Shown piece after piece: positions 12,595 through 26,326 of a stretch of 64,000 bases of DNA; position 1 is the first letter of the stretch, and each line of letters starts with the position of its first letter. The notes under the pieces are model-generated. The model had not been told where the DNA came from, ran no database searches, and saw nothing but the letters and a program-made list of their open reading frames with translations. The stretch lies in contig CAJJDN010000064.1 of the NCBI GenBank assembly GCA_905182985.1, forward strand, positions 392,883 through 456,882, read 5' to 3'. The DNA comes from Paramecium sonneborni. Its lineage: Eukaryota > Ciliophora > Oligohymenophorea > Peniculida > Parameciidae. The position numbers and the translations under genes are program-made.

Positions 12595-13281
12595 ATGGAT
12601 TTAAATTGTAGAGTGAAATGTGCTTGTGTGATAAATTTGAGTACATTAAGCACTCATGGAATTTTATCATTGGTGGCTGAAAACCCTGTCTTTATCAATG
12701 ATTTGCAATAAGAAGCTTAAATATTATATTAACAGATTTTGAACTAATAAGATTCATAAAATGTTCCTTCATTACCTGTTTAAAAGATATATTCATAATC
12801 AGGAGCTTGGTATTGTTCATAAAAGAACAATATAGTAATTAGTCTTTTAGTTACATCCTCTTATCCAATGTCAAGTGCTATGCGATTGTTAAAATAAATT
12901 GAAGAAATATTAAAAAGGCAAATTTAAACTGGAAGATATGAATTTCATACATTAGAACCAAATGTGAGAAATGTATTTATTTATTACAAATAGTTATTAA
13001 CTTAATATGACAGAGATCCTTTTTCAGACGATAAAATAGAAATAACTTGTAAGTCTGTTGATTCTGTCCAAGGATTAATGGAAGAAAACATAAAGAAGTT
13101 TTAAATGAATCAAGAATAATTACATGTTATTCATCACAAAAGTGCAGATATATCTTAAATGGCAGTTTAATTTCAAAAAGCGGCAACAGATGTAAACACA
13201 AAATAAAATTGGGCTGTTTATGTAGTTTTTGGAATTTTTGGTGCAATTGTTATCGGAACAATAATTTATATTTTCTTATGA
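12595..13281 (+). CDS. longin-type R-SNARE (VAMP7/synaptobrevin-like) with Asn in the zero layer
   Basis: 228 residues, no intron. An N-terminal longin-like domain (about 1-125, with VNLST-like start, IVISLLVT and MSSAMRLL) precedes a SNARE helix at about 155-205 (QGLMEENIKKF ... ADISQMAVQFQKAATDV) and a C-terminal transmembrane anchor (WAVYVVFGIFGAIVIGTIIYIFL) ending at the stop codon, as expected for a tail-anchored vesicle SNARE. R-SNAREs carry Arg at the centre of the four-helix bundle (NIDxVLxRG); here the aligned residue is Asn (KKFQMNQEQL, codon 13108-13110). It should mediate fusion of endosomal or secretory vesicles. The family and topology are clear; the effect of the Asn is unknown. 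Confidence 0.88.
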
Positions 13282-13315
13282 TAATAAATTTAGTATATAA
13301 ACTATCTAACAAATA

Positions 13316-15000
13316 TCATTTTGCTGTATTTAATCTAATATATCCAGGATCTGTTGGATTTCGAAATTGCTTTAATGAAGGGCTTTTTCCTATATTTGTA
13401 CTTTGAGTGATATTTTGAAAGGAATGCAAAAATGATGTAGTAACATGACTATTCTATATTTAAATTTCTTTTTAATGACTTATTGAATGCGCATTTTTGT
13501 ATTTCAAAAGTTCTAAATTTGTTTCTATTAAGAATTCCTTCAAATCTGGTCTTCTATTAAGAATACTTTTAGATGGTTATTATTTAACAATTTTCCTCAA
13601 TTATTTAGACACTCTTAATTTAGCTCCTGAAATACCTGGATCTGATTCACTATATTTTAAAAAGCAAGTCTCACAAATGAGAATAGATTTTATTAAAAAT
13701 GCATCATTGACTTTTAATTATTCAAATAATTGCACTGTTAAATGTGGATAAAGCTTTAAAATAAGTTGTGGAATATGTGAATGTATATCTCTAAGATGAC
13801 CTTCACATTACTAAAAGGATTTAGGTTTTATTATTTCAATATTATTAACAAGTGGATGCTGATTTGCATCTTGGTCAAAATGTTTTATTATATACTCATA
13901 CGTCAAATTATATAAATCTAAATATTACTTTGAAATATTCACCTTTCTATTAGCATAAAACTCCACACTCAAAACATTCAATATCTTTAATTAAAGCAAC
14001 TGGATGCATGGTATTTACTGTAAGCATATTTTTTATTGAATGAGGTTTTTGAAAATTAGTGTTAAATGGAATTGGAGTATTATTTTTCTTCACGTTTGTA
14101 TTACCCCATAAGGCCTTATACAACTTTATTTATGACTAAGCCTCTCCTTATAGTCTAATTGAAGAAGAATACAAAAACCAAACTTTATTATTCTAATCAT
14201 AGATCCATTATAAAGTTACTTAGTCTGCTTTAAAATAAAATACTATTCTAGATAAATTTGTCTATCCGTAACTTAAATTTGTAATCTTCTATACAATCAT
14301 CTAACATTGTTTTCTTATTTCTTATGATATTTCCTTCCCTCTTAAAGGAATTACTCTAGAATAAGCTTCTCCTCCATCAAATGTTGTGCATCTTTCTATT
14401 ATAAATTATATTTTCACCATATGGATCATAAGACATATCATATAAATCCCTATTGTTTTGTTTCTTTGAAAGTATACATACAGATGGACTCCAAATTGCT
14501 TAAATTAAAGATTCATGATTTCCTAAAGGTTCTATAAACTTTTATAATATCCCTGAAGGTGGTTTATTTTGGGAATTTACAAATTCAGGGAACATTTATT
14601 TCGTTATATAATAAATGCATATCTTTTCATCGAAGTCTAAGAGAGGCTTTGCCTTTTTTGATTGATTTGGAAATGGTTTCTCCTCTTTAGGATCAGGATG
14701 ATTATATTTTTAAGGGTATATATAGAATGCTATTACTTATCCATTTGGTTTATCGCCTTAACAAAAATGTCTTATTAAATTTTCAGACTTTCGAGCTTCA
14801 GATTTCTTAGTCATAATCTCACCTTCTTTACTTGTAAAGTACCAAACCTAATTTTAGATTAGTTTTACTTAAGGAAAACCATTTTTATAAATTAAAGTGT
14901 CTGGTATTCTTATTTGAAAAGACTCTTTTAATAATGATTCATCTTTAAACCATAACAAATGATATATGTTGTATGCTACTCCATTCGTATTTGTTATCAT
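13316..15000 (-). CDS. conserved protein of unknown function, 545 aa
   Basis: Two introns (14396-14417, 13918-13942) give a 545-residue frame. Features: a proline- and lysine-rich segment near 105-125 (PDPKEEKPFPNQ), a probable globular core with PSVCILSKK, CTTFDGGEAYSR, IPLRGKEISQEIRKQC and VWFLYSSSIRL, a Cys pair near 345 (IECFECGVLC) and another near 445 (LICETCF), which could form a small zinc site. The pattern of a short LRG motif before a long helix is reminiscent of ciliate and protist cilia-associated proteins, but I cannot name the family. No signal peptide or membrane span. Confidence 0.7.
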
Positions 15001-15464
15001 TATTAATTATTGATTTTTAAAGAATTAATTATATTTAAATAAGTTCTCTCAGAATAATTATCGAAATTATCAATATAAAAATTCTAAATATCAAAATTTT
15101 TATTTAATATGAAAATTTAGAGCAAGATCATTATAGATTGATAAACTTTCTTGATTAGTTTGTTTCATCAAAAATAAAATTCATAAGTAATTATAAAAGT
15201 AACACTAAAAAATTGCTTAAGATTAAATAAAAAATAGTTTTTTGCACGTATCAAAATTATTGAAAATATTTGTATAGAAATTGATTTAAATTTTGCTCAA
15301 AATTAAAAATCTTTGATAACATTTAATTACGTTTTTGATTATAAAAATATATTTTTTTTATTGTTAAACTAAAACAGTAATTTATTTAAAATATTATATA
15401 TATATATATGAATTCAAAGAATTCTTAACTACATAAAAAATCATAAACTAGCTATTTAAATTAT
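15001..15464. other. intergenic, shared upstream region of divergent genes
   Basis: 464 nt of very AT-rich sequence separating two divergent genes. It contains a short (TA)n tract at about 15395-15409 and no coding frame with normal composition. Confidence 0.55.
15395..15409. repeat. (TA)n microsatellite
   Basis: Run of alternating TA immediately upstream of the coiled-coil gene; a similar run lies downstream of the same gene at 16291-16309. Confidence 0.7.
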
Positions 15465-16286
15465 ATGCTTGATGCTCGCTTATCGAAAATAAGAGAAAAA
15501 ACAGTAATAAAATTCAAAGAAAATGAGAGTAAATTTGGTGATGATAACTTTCAATTAATAACAGATTATAGTGATTCGCATAATTGTTAAAATTGTTAAC
15601 AATAATTATTGATAATTAATGAATTGAAGGCATAAATTTTAGAATGTTAGAAATAGATTGATATTTTATATATAGAAAAGGATGTAATACAAAAATAAGA
15701 AGAGTAAACAATAAAATTTCTAATTTAAGAAATTGAAAAAACCAAATTAGATCAGAAGAGATGTTCAACTGAATTATAGCATTCATTAATATAATTTGCA
15801 AATGAAAACTTTTATAAATAGAGTCAAACTCTATCATTTTAAGATAGATAAGAAGATAACTTTATTTTGAATAATTAATTAAAATAAATAAAGGAATAAA
15901 ATGCAAATTATGCTGAACTTTTACATTAATAATATGAATTCTCAATAAATATTAATATAAAATTTGCATAATTATCAAACTCATTGAATACTCTAATTAC
16001 ATTGATTCAAAAATATACAAGAATCATAACTCATATATAAATGCAAAGTTCACCATAATTAGATTTATTGCTTCCTAATGCACTTGAAGACCATGTGAAA
16101 TAGGATCATAAATAGCAATTACATTTTATAGATTTACATGATATGACAACAAAAATATAATAGATTTAGATAGGATCTTTAACAGATGTCTAATAAAAGA
16201 TAGAAACATTGATAGAATTGGTGGCTGACTATTTATCTTAAGCTTAAAGAATAGCAATAAATGATATGAGTAGAACAATTGTGTGA
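15465..16286 (+). CDS. coiled-coil protein, 273 aa
   Basis: Single exon, ATG 15465 to TGA 16284-16286. Almost the whole protein is Gln/Glu/Lys/Leu-rich heptad-like sequence (CQQIDILYIEKDVIQKQEEQ, ELLHQQYEF, DVQQKIETLIELVADYL), with a Cys-containing spacer near residue 40 (CQNCQQ). No catalytic domain. Likely structural, for instance in the cytoskeleton or basal bodies, but this is inference. TA tracts flank the gene on both sides. Its 3' end is 52 nt from the convergent STPGR-repeat gene. Confidence 0.7.
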
Positions 16287-16338
16287 TTAAAATATATATA
16301 TATATATACTAATGATATGGATATAAAAATAATAATAA
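16287..16338. repeat. TA-rich 3' spacer between convergent genes
   Basis: A (TA)n run at 16291-16309 occupies most of the 52-nt spacer between two convergent stop codons; both 3' UTRs and polyadenylation signals must overlap here. Confidence 0.6.
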
Positions 16339-18001
16339 TCATCTGCTAAATTTTTCAAATTAAGAAAATGAAGACTGCATTTTATCTCTTGTTTTATCAA
16401 AATGATATTTGGGTATGATTCCAATAGTTCCTGAAATATAGTAAGATCCTGGGCCTACTTCTTCTTTCTCTTTAGGAGGGAATCTAGCTGCTTTTCCGAG
16501 ACTAATAGTAAAAGAATAAAAAAAACCTTGATCTTGGACCTGTATTAAATGGTAAAGCATAGCTTCCAGGTCCAATATTTTTAAATTTCGAAAGTACTGG
16601 ATCAGATCTATTGCCTTTTGTAAGACTTGCATGTGGTGTTTATGATTTTGTATAATGTTCAAGAGGTTTGGTAAAAGAATCTGAAACAAGTTGAGAATCT
16701 GGGTCATATTATCCTGGCCCAGGTGTATTATTATGGCTTTTAAGATCATATTTGAGTCGAATTGAATAATTTGGACCTTATAAACTTGAATTGATATCAT
16801 ATTTTCCTGGAGAGGGAACTCTGTCTCTTGATAATCGAAATTCAGTATTAGGATTATGTCTTTCGCCAGTTCCCATAGATAATTAAGATTTGCTATGTGA
16901 AATTCGATGAGGAGGCATTTAAGGATCATGAGTACCAGGTCCTGGTTTTAATTAAGATTCTTTGGTTACAAGTTATGATCTATTTTATTTAAGCATTTTA
17001 ATTTCTTTAGCAGTAGAAGGATGTGGAAGTTTTGGATCATGTGCTATTATGATAATATAAATATACCTCCAGGACCAGGATCAAAATAATCAGTAGTCAA
17101 AATTGGAATATATTTATGACCAAAACTAAAAGCTTTTTTGAATTAGTTCATAGCTGGAGAATAAGTATCAGGACTAGGTACTATTTTATGAGAAGGTAAT
17201 TCTCTATCTGCTTTTGGCATAGAATATTTAGGTGCTAGATCTTGAGATACTTCTCTATAATCTCCAGGACCTACATCAATTGATTTTGGTAATTATAATT
17301 TTTTAGCAGTTCCAAATCCAGTTGTTTTCTTTCCTTTATTTGTAGCCCAACTTGTAGATGTTTTAAATTAACTGAATGTCTCAGAATTATAATATTAATC
17401 AGGTGAAGGTCCTTCTTCTTTTGCCCATTTAGTTTCATATTTGTAACCAAATCCAAAAACTGGCTATGAATGTTAATTTAACAATGATGGATTATATGAT
17501 CCGGGACTAAAATATATAAATTATTATTTACCCTATTGGATGTTCTTTAACAACTTCAGGTTTATGAATTGCCCATGTTTAGTGAAGATCTAAATCACCT
17601 CCTGATACTCTTTTTCCCATTGATGTTTGTATAGTATACATTTATTTAATTTTGTCTTGATATTCTTTTGTTTAATTCTTCTCTAAAAGTATTTTAAGTT
17701 ATTCTTCATCTATAACTTAAACATTATGAATATTGTATGCTCCAACAGGTGGATTAGGTGCTTTTATTGCTTTCATTTTTTCATCTTATGGTAAATTAGA
17801 TTTTCTTCTTGATATTTTACTAGACAATCTAGATTCAGTTCTTTTAAGTTAATCATCAAATTTCTTGCATCCTTCAACTTCCAATTTACTTGCAATTAAA
17901 TCATCTTTCTTAACCCATGGTAATCGTTAAGATTCTCCAAATGTAAATGCTCCTGAAAATGCTAATCCATGAGGAGTGGTTCCAGTTGTACTCTGGTTCA
18001 T
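16339..18001 (-). CDS. STPGR/SHIPPO-repeat protein (ODF3-like, ciliary microtubule-associated)
   Basis: 529 residues after introns 17507-17531, 17044-17066 and 16502-16526. The defining short repeat of the SHIPPO/ODF3 family, proline-glycine-x-tyrosine in a P-G-P-G-S-Y-like context, recurs at least seven times: GPGSYNPS, GPSPDQYY, VGPGDYRE, SPDTYSPA, DPGPGGAHDP, GPGTHDP, PSPGKYDI, PGPGQYDP, GPGSYALP and GPGSYYIS. Between repeats are basic FGxG-type segments (FGFGYKYET, FSFGHKYIP). Such proteins bind axonemal or cortical microtubules. A paralogue with the same repeat class is at 28000-29955. Introns fall repeatedly inside repeat units. Confidence 0.85.
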
Positions 18002-18053
18002 TTTTCAATAATTTTTATTAATTTATTCTTATAATATAAATTTCAATAGATTT

Positions 18054-20888
18054 TCAAAATTAGTTATTTATATATTTATTTGGATTATCTATAGCTGCTT
18101 TTAAAAACTTATCAAAATCTTCTTATCTTAACTTCTATTTTTATGCTTCATCCCACAATATTACAGCAGATAATTATTAAGCTTATGATTTTTTAGAACT
18201 CTATAATTTTAGTTTTAATAGCTTTGAATAAAATAATCTTTAATTATTAGATTCACATTTTCGTGTTTACTCTTCTAAAAAACCAAAATCATTTGTTGAT
18301 ATATTTGTAAGTATTTCACTTTTCGCATTTAATTTCATTGGAACCTATTAGATAACAGCGTTTTTTTAATGTTATCGAGGAAAAAATACTTGGGCTTCAT
18401 CAATATTCATCCATTTAGGATTTTTATTATTTTAAAAATTTTGATTTATAAGATTATTATAATGTTGCTATTCCATCTTTAAAGTATTACACTCTTAAAT
18501 CTTTTTATTTATTTGATCAAGCAATTGTTCCTTTGTTACACTAGGTATATCTGGTTAATCAGCACTCATACAATATACTTTATTACTATTTTTATTTGAT
18601 TGACTCTCTTAGGTTATTTAATTTTTTAATTTACTCTCAGAACTATTTTAATTCTAATTTTCTTAATCATCTTAGATATTTAAATTATCTTTCAATATTT
18701 TTATTTTTTATTCAATAAGTACTTGAATTCTTTCTATATATAAACTTAGATTTAATGAAGATTTTGGAATGTATTTTAATTAGTTAATCTCAGTTAAATA
18801 AGTTTAACAACAAGATATTTCTACTTTGCCAACTGTCGAAATTTGAGTTACTAGTTCTATTATTCTAATGAGTCTAAGCGCTAATATATTATTTTTTTTT
18901 TCCATCAAACTTAATCTAATTTTTTGTAACTTAAAGTGATTCTCTTCTAAAAAAGAATATGTTTTATCAATATGATCGATGTTCTTAGTAACTTGTGTGC
19001 AAACTAAAGCATGTTTATTTGTTAAATCAAATCTTATATACTCTTAACAATTCATGCAAAGTATCAATAATTGAGAAGGTTCTTCTTTTTCTGCTTTTTA
19101 TTTTGTATTACATTAATTTTTCAAAGACTTGAAGTAATTCATTGTATAGCTAATAAATGTTAAATATTTATTGACTTAATAAATGTTATAATTTGTATCA
19201 AAAAAGTCTGTTATAAAAACAAGAATCTTCTTGAGATCCTTTTTATCTTATAATGAAAAGTGGTATATTTAAATATCTTATAATCATTAAATGGGACTTT
19301 CCTGTATGACATTATAATTTAATTACAATTTAACTGCCTCAACAATTTATATGTCACATCCAATACATTAAAGTGACTCTATGTATTCTTCAATTTATTT
19401 CTAAGTCTATTCTTTTGTAACATCTAGAATATTAATTAAATTATTTAAATACTATTCTCTGCAAAAACACTTGTATTATTAACAAGTATACTTTGTAACT
19501 GAATTGCCTAATTTATCCAAATCTATGAATTGTGAAGTACTGCATGATTTTTTAAACCTTCTATTAAAAAATATTTTATTATTTCATACCAAAAATACTC
19601 ATTTTTATTTCTTAATTATCATTAGGTAATTGTATTAACTTATAAATATATTTGGTCAATTAATATGCCTCAATTATAACTGAAGCAAAATCATTTTTTT
19701 GATTACAATAATCTAGACAAGTAATTATTAATTTGTGTAATGAAACATAACCTTCAGGACTTACTTAATAGTCTGTACTATTTTATTGGCTATCATCCTA
19801 ATTCAATCTTAATTTAAGTATTTTATCTAAAGATTAGATGTATACTGCTGGTTAGGTTTATTGAAGAAGTTCATTCAGTTTTGTAACAGTTTCATCTGTT
19901 ATTATATTGTTAAACATTGCATTCTAAAACATTTTCATATAAATTTAATTAGTTTCCTTAAATTATTAAGTGGATTCTATTGAATTATCAGGAATCGCTA
20001 CTTAATCAAAGATTGGTTTCTTTTTTTTATTAGCCATCTGATTCTCTGGTTTAAAATTCAATTAAGAGTGGATAAAAGATTTAAAGTTTTCAAAATTTAA
20101 TTTACTTAGAAGAGGCTTATCAGATGGCTAATCTTTAAAGAGTTCATTTAATTCATTTTTAGGATTGTATTACTCAATTTTTTGGCTTATTCCATTTAAA
20201 TCATATTATAAATTGCGAACAACAGAAATTTCAAACATAAAAAATTTTATTCCTGAATCTTAGATGATTTTACGCCTTTCCAATTCAATATTTGAAAACT
20301 TATCTTGAACTATGGCAATATCCGAAAAATAAGATTCAACATATTAATTGTAATATGCCATGAAATTTTATAATTTGATCTCGCTTTGCTTGTAACTGAA
20401 TTTTTTTTGGATTGTTTTATTCAGTTAAAATTTCTTTTCTTCATTAATTGCTTAAATATATTCATCTCTTAATGAGTTTAAACTTTCAATATTTCTTCGA
20501 ATTTCTTTAGAATGTTTTTATTTGAGAAACTACATTTCTTTTTACCAACCATCTTCTTTTATGAGATGCTATTCCAATTCTTAAATAACATCATTTTTAA
20601 TTTATCTTGCAAAAGTTCTAGTTTGTTCAGATTAAATATGAAAATAACTTCTTAGAATAATAAATAAATCTTTCAAACTATCTTTTCCATGTATTAATTT
20701 AGTAAGTGATTCACCTTAAAAAAATTGTGTATATATTTACCAATTTTTTCAAGACTTCTTGAATAATATTCTTCAAGTTCAGCTCTAGCTTATAGTAGAC
20801 TAATAAAGTCTAGAATGACTTTCTTTTTTTCTTAACATTTTTTGCTTAAAGTATCAATTCTTTCTGAAATGTCTGGTGAAAAATCCAT
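18054..20888 (-). CDS. F-BAR domain protein, 909 aa
   Basis: Four introns (20715-20740, 19561-19589, 19338-19366, 19277-19297) give an exact frame. Residues about 1-290 look like an FCH/F-BAR module: an early coiled segment with ARAELEEYYSRSLEKIG, the hallmark of FCH domains, then long helices rich in Glu/Lys (QKEMQFLKQKHSKEIRRNIE, DEYIQAINEEKK). F-BAR dimers bend membranes during endocytosis and cytokinesis. The remaining 600 residues contain an alpha-helical region (GLKNHAVLHNSQIWI ... VFAENSIQIIQLIFQML) and a Lys/Gln-rich tail; no SH3 or RhoGAP domain is visible. Divergent from the large membrane-protein gene, 90 nt away. Confidence 0.75.
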
Positions 20889-20978
20889 AATTAGTTTAAA
20901 TTAAATTATGAAAGTATTATTTTATTAATATAAATGCTAATGGAATTGTGTTTTGTGATAAATTTAAATTTAATAAAA
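20889..20978. promoter_or_regulatory. 90-nt divergent promoter region
   Basis: Separates the start codons of the F-BAR gene and the 1750-residue membrane-protein gene; AT-rich with no recognised element. Confidence 0.4.
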
Positions 20979-23900
20979 ATGATGATATTTTCATTGCTTA
21001 TATCTATAACTATAGCATGCAAGTAAATTATTTGAATAGAGTAGTTCAATAAATAAATCTGAGTCTATAAATTTGGAGAATGGAAAGAAATAAGAATTGT
21101 GTTTTAAGGTGAATACAAATTTGCCGACAATAGTTTAATTAGTTAAGTATGAAGATGAAGATTCAAATAAAAAAAAGAAAAAAGGAAAGAGTAATAAAGA
21201 AGAATAGGAAGATGATGAAAATATATTAATATACGGTATAGATAGTTGATAATAAAATTTAGAGGAGGTTGTTATGGAATAATGTAAATTGAAATAAGGA
21301 CAAAGAGTTTGTTATTTTGAAAAAGGTAAGGATAGATTGGAAGTTGATTTAAAATGTACAAAGGGACCATGTAAATTCAATGTAGTGGTAATGCAAGAGG
21401 AAACATAGAAATTGCAGATTGGGAAACAATAAAAAACAAAATTAAAATTATTGTCATTAGAATAGAATTCAAATTATAGAGTAGTATATTCAATAAAATG
21501 TAATTAATGTGTAATGAAATTTGTTGATACTGATCTCTATTTTTATGGAGTATAGCCAACAATAATATAAAGTGAATCAAGGTTTACAGTTGTATTTTAT
21601 GATGGAATATAGAGTGAATCAATAATGATTTTGATAGGGGAATAAGAATTTAAGATACAAAGATATGAATATGGAAAATAATTTACAATAAATGTAGATT
21701 AAGTTTTTGTCGATGCAATAATTAAATCAAAACAGAATGAATATATAATTCAAGGTCAAAAAGTGATAAAACTTTAGATACCTGCTTATGTTGATGTTTA
21801 ATTGAAGATTAAAGTAAAAAATCAAGATGGCGATATTGTAATAAATCAATCAATTGATACATATTAAATTGAAAATTATAATTTATTATGGGATGAAAGT
21901 TTTAATAGTATCGAACTAAGTGCCAATAAAAAGATTAGTTATTAGATATAAGTAAAAGAAAGGAGTGAATTCATTACAATTGAAGATAAAAACTTGGCTA
22001 TGGGTATATATTAAGGAATTGTAAATTACAAAATGAAGTTACTTTAAACTGAAGATAATCATTTTGTAGTATCAGCAGATAGTAGTGAAGATATCTCAGT
22101 AATGGCTAAACCATGTAAAGGTAGTAAGTGTGAAGCAATTGAAAAAATAAGAAATGGAGAATCATATCAATCAGTAGAATAGAACTGTGAGAATCCAGAT
22201 AATCAAAATTATTGTTGGTTTGTTATTGCTGTTGATAGTAAAGGATTATATAGTCTAAATATTGATTTCAATCATTAAGCAATAATTATAACAGAAAATC
22301 AAATGATAAATTTAGAAATAGATGATGAATAAAAACATCATTTCAAATTTAATTTAGCTAATTCATAAAATTATAGTTCTGTTATTTTTAGAGTTACTTC
22401 TGAGAATGTTTAAATGCTAGTCAGTAGAGCATCTAAATGTTCATTAGTTAATTGGAAATGCTATGAATATAGTGGAACTAGTGAATAACCAATTAATTTA
22501 AGTGAATCTCAATTAAAAGATGGACAATATTCTATAACTATTGAAGGAATGGAATTAGCTAAATATGGTTTAATTATAGAAACTCATCCTAAAGATAAGA
22601 TAAATCTTATCAATATCAAGAAAGGATAAACTTACAAATCATCTATTAATTCTAATTAAAAAAAACAATGCTTTAAATTTGAATAAAAAACAAATAGTGT
22701 TTTAACACTTTTAGTTCATGGACCAAATTAAAAACTTGTTAGTTATGCTAATATTGATACTGATGATGAAATTCCAACTAAAACAGATAATGATGTGATT
22801 ACTGGTAATTCGGCATTGCAATTAGTTAGCGATAGATTTATTGCATGTGTTGAATTATAAGTTTAAAATTATTAGAATAATATTACTAATGAAACTTTTT
22901 ATTATGATATAAATTTTTAGCTCATTTTATATGATGCTAAATCTGTCATAGATTTAGAGTTTAACTCTGCTTATTATGGATAAGTAGCATTTACAGAGTA
23001 GTAGAGATTTTCTTTTTTAAGTTACTATGATGAAGATATTGTCTATGTTACTAAAAATATTTTATCAAGTGGGGATGTTAATAAAGATTTATAGGTGTAC
23101 ATAGGAAATATGTTATATGATAATTTGGAGCAATATGAATATAAATTCTTTGATAATGAAGTTAGTACATTTTTACTATCAAGTGAAAAAATGAAGAAAC
23201 TCTGTGATATAAAAGAAGATAAAGTAGTTAATTTTGAACATGATCGAATTAATCATTAATGTGAAATCTTTATAGTTGTAAAAAGCATATCAAAGACTCC
23301 AATTAGATTTACATTAACAATTCATAAATAAGATCTGGCTATATAATTAATTGATGGATTACAACAATCATACAATTTATAAATTATTGAAGAATTTATG
23401 CATTTTTATTATCAACCTAATTCTAAATCTATTGATATAAATTTATTTGCATCTACTTTTTATGGTAAATTTGTTTTACATTTAAACATATGGAAATTAA
23501 ACAAGATTTCACATAAATCTGATTGGCCTTTTATTGATAAAACAGATGATTCAGATATATCAAGTGGATCAACCAATTAAATTCATAGAGCTATTAAATC
23601 AACAGCCTTGGATTAATGTTGGCCAGATTGTATATTATTGATATCTGTATAAAGGCTTGAAGATCCTTAATTAAGTGTGTATACTTTTAATGATCAATTC
23701 CACATTATGATAAATTAGGGTATGTAAGATGTAATTGAAGGTTAAAAATATGAAGTTTCAATTAAAAGTTAAGAGTGCACATATTTCACATTTAAAAACT
23801 TATAAAAGTTTAGAGATGATGCTTATTTGACCTTTTCTTTATTATAATTAATTGGAAATGGATATTTTGCAATTACTGTTAATGGTGGTGAAAAATTTGA

Positions 23901-26302
23901 ATATCCTAGTTTAGATGGATCTTATGATTTTCATGCTGATGGAAGTTATCTTTAATTGTCAAAAGATAATTTAAATGCAAAACTCAAAGAAAAAGAAATT
24001 TCGATCTAAGATGCTTATTTGATTATATCAATATATGGATTACAAAGTCATTATAGTCCTGTTAATTAATCAATTAAATTAGAATTTACCATCTCTTATA
24101 TGAATATGGATTACATTCAAATTATGCATAGTCAACCTAATACAATACATGCTAAATATCAATAACCAACTATTGTTTAGTTTTATAATTATCTTAATCA
24201 AGATATATTTTTTAAGTTACATAGATTTATAGGATATGGCACTATGTCTATTTTTATTTGCAATCAATAAAGTAATATTGCTGAATGTGTTAAAGATAGT
24301 AATGATGCTGAATTCAAGTATCTTGATAGAGTTTTAGCAGCTGGAAATGAGAATTCATAAATTTTAATTTAATCAACAGACAAAAAGAAATTCTGTATCT
24401 ATTGCACTTATATAATTAAAATTGAATCTGAAGCCAATGAATTATAAGGATAATTAACAGTAGTGTTGGATAATGATTTTGTCAAACTATCAGCTGGAGT
24501 TTAATATAGTGATTATGTAGAAAAGAAGAGTTCTTCCTAATTTTCTATTTATTTTACTGAAGATAGCAATGTTTAAATATTTATCTAAATATTCACAGGA
24601 GATCCCATTGTCTAATATTCATTCAATCAAAATGATTTAAATTCAAGTAAATAGTTTAAGGCATAACCAAATGAAAATTATATTCATATTAATGTTCTGA
24701 GTAGACAGTTATTGGATAATGTTCAAGATGTTGCTTTTGCATTTAAAAATAAATCTAAAATTTAAGAAGAAGAACAATTTGGTTTATAATCATCTCATTT
24801 TATACATGATGAATTATTTGTTAAAGTATCTACTAAATCAAATGACTCCTGTAATTACACAATCTCTTATATGAGTGATTATATCAATGCAAAATTATAA
24901 GATGGTAGAATTCATTTAGCCATAATTTAAAAAAATCTCACATTTTTATATGAAAATTATGACGAATAGATTTCTGTACTTAATATATCACCTTTGAATT
25001 AAACATCTTTATAAGACATCGAAATTAAAGTTTTTTATATTAAAAAATAAACATTTGGTGATTATCACTTAGAAGATTTCAATGAGGTGGAACTTAAAAC
25101 TAGATTGATACATCCTATCTCTAGTAGTTATGAATTACCTAAAGATAAAGGAATTTATGAAATTATTTTGATAAACAAGAAATATGTTGAAAATGGTGGA
25201 GGAACGAATCCAACTTAATTCATTGAAATTAGTGCTTCAACCAATGATATAAGAATATTGCCAATCGAAAGACATCATAGTGGATATATCCAACCAAATG
25301 AAATTGATTATTATGAGACTTATGCTCCTTCAAAAGGATATTTAGCAATAGAACTTTATTCATGCTCATCTAATATAAACTTTAGTTACTCCAAAGAGGA
25401 CATGAATTCTTTTATTGGTGAAGATTATGATGAATCTGTTGATATATCAGAAAAGGACTATTTAGTTGAAATGATGTCAGTAGATAAAGGAACTTTATGG
25501 ATTGCTATAAAAGGAACTTCTACAACACCTGCATATTATCATATTACAAATCATTACTATTAACAACGTAAAGACATTCCATTTGGCAAAATAGTTGCTG
25601 GTAATGATGGTCATATTAAATGGCATTTAGATAAATCAAAATCTGATTCTATTAATATTGAATTTGAACATGCTACATGTAACAAATGCAATTTAGATGG
25701 TGTTTAAATCAATTATCATATATTTATTGCCTAAGATGAAAAGAAACTATAAATGCTAGGTTATTGTGCTAATGAACAATATGAAGAACATCAGGCTAAT
25801 GATGAAAAAATATTTAAAAAAATAATTCAATCTTATCGTCTAGCTGATCATAATGGAAGTATTATTTATGAAATTGACTTTCCTAATTTATAAACATATG
25901 AATATGCTTCAGTTGGAGTTGTTGCGACTGTTGATAATTTTATGAAGTATTTCTTTATTCTAAAATAGTTCTACTTCTTAAATGAAAGTATATTATAGAA
26001 CCATACAAGTACCAGTGCCAAATTATTTTGCTAAATTCTTAAACCATAACAGAACACTTTTTACATTTTTGATATTAGGTCTGCTTTTGTTATTAGCTTT
26101 ATTGACTCTCTGGTTATGCTATTATATAAAACGGTAAATAAAATAATTTATAAAACTTAGATATAGGAATACAAAATACAAGTTAGATTTTTAATTAGAA
26201 TAGGGAGCTAAAATTATAGCTTCAAGTAAGTTGCCCTAGAATGATGATGCAGCCTTCTAAAATGATTTTAAAATGAAATACTAGACTTTCGAGGAGGATT
26301 GA
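20979..26302 (+). CDS. giant type-I membrane protein, 1750 aa, unknown function
   Basis: Introns at 21023-21044, 21236-21262 and 25947-25968 leave a 4.7-kb central exon. The first 15 residues form a signal peptide (MMIFSLLISITIAC), interrupted by intron 1. The ectodomain has many beta-strand-like segments and scattered CxxC-type pairs (KCTKGPCKF, KCNQC, CKGSKC, DQCWPDC, CIYC, CNKCN), suggesting repeated disulphide- or metal-bound modules. One transmembrane helix lies near the C-terminus (FTFLILGLLLLLALLTLWLCYYI), followed by a cytosolic tail of about 60 residues ending in acidic EED. Likely an exposed or secretory-pathway protein, possibly an adhesion or surface receptor. I do not recognise the family, and it lacks the periodic cysteine pattern of ciliate surface antigens. 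Confidence 0.8.
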
Positions 26303-26326
26303 TTATTTAATAATTATAATCAAAAT

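Noticed and set aside
16360..16929. 189-aa standard-code ORF on the minus strand
   Set aside because: It overlaps the STPGR-repeat gene in a different frame; the repeats lie in the other frame with proper introns.
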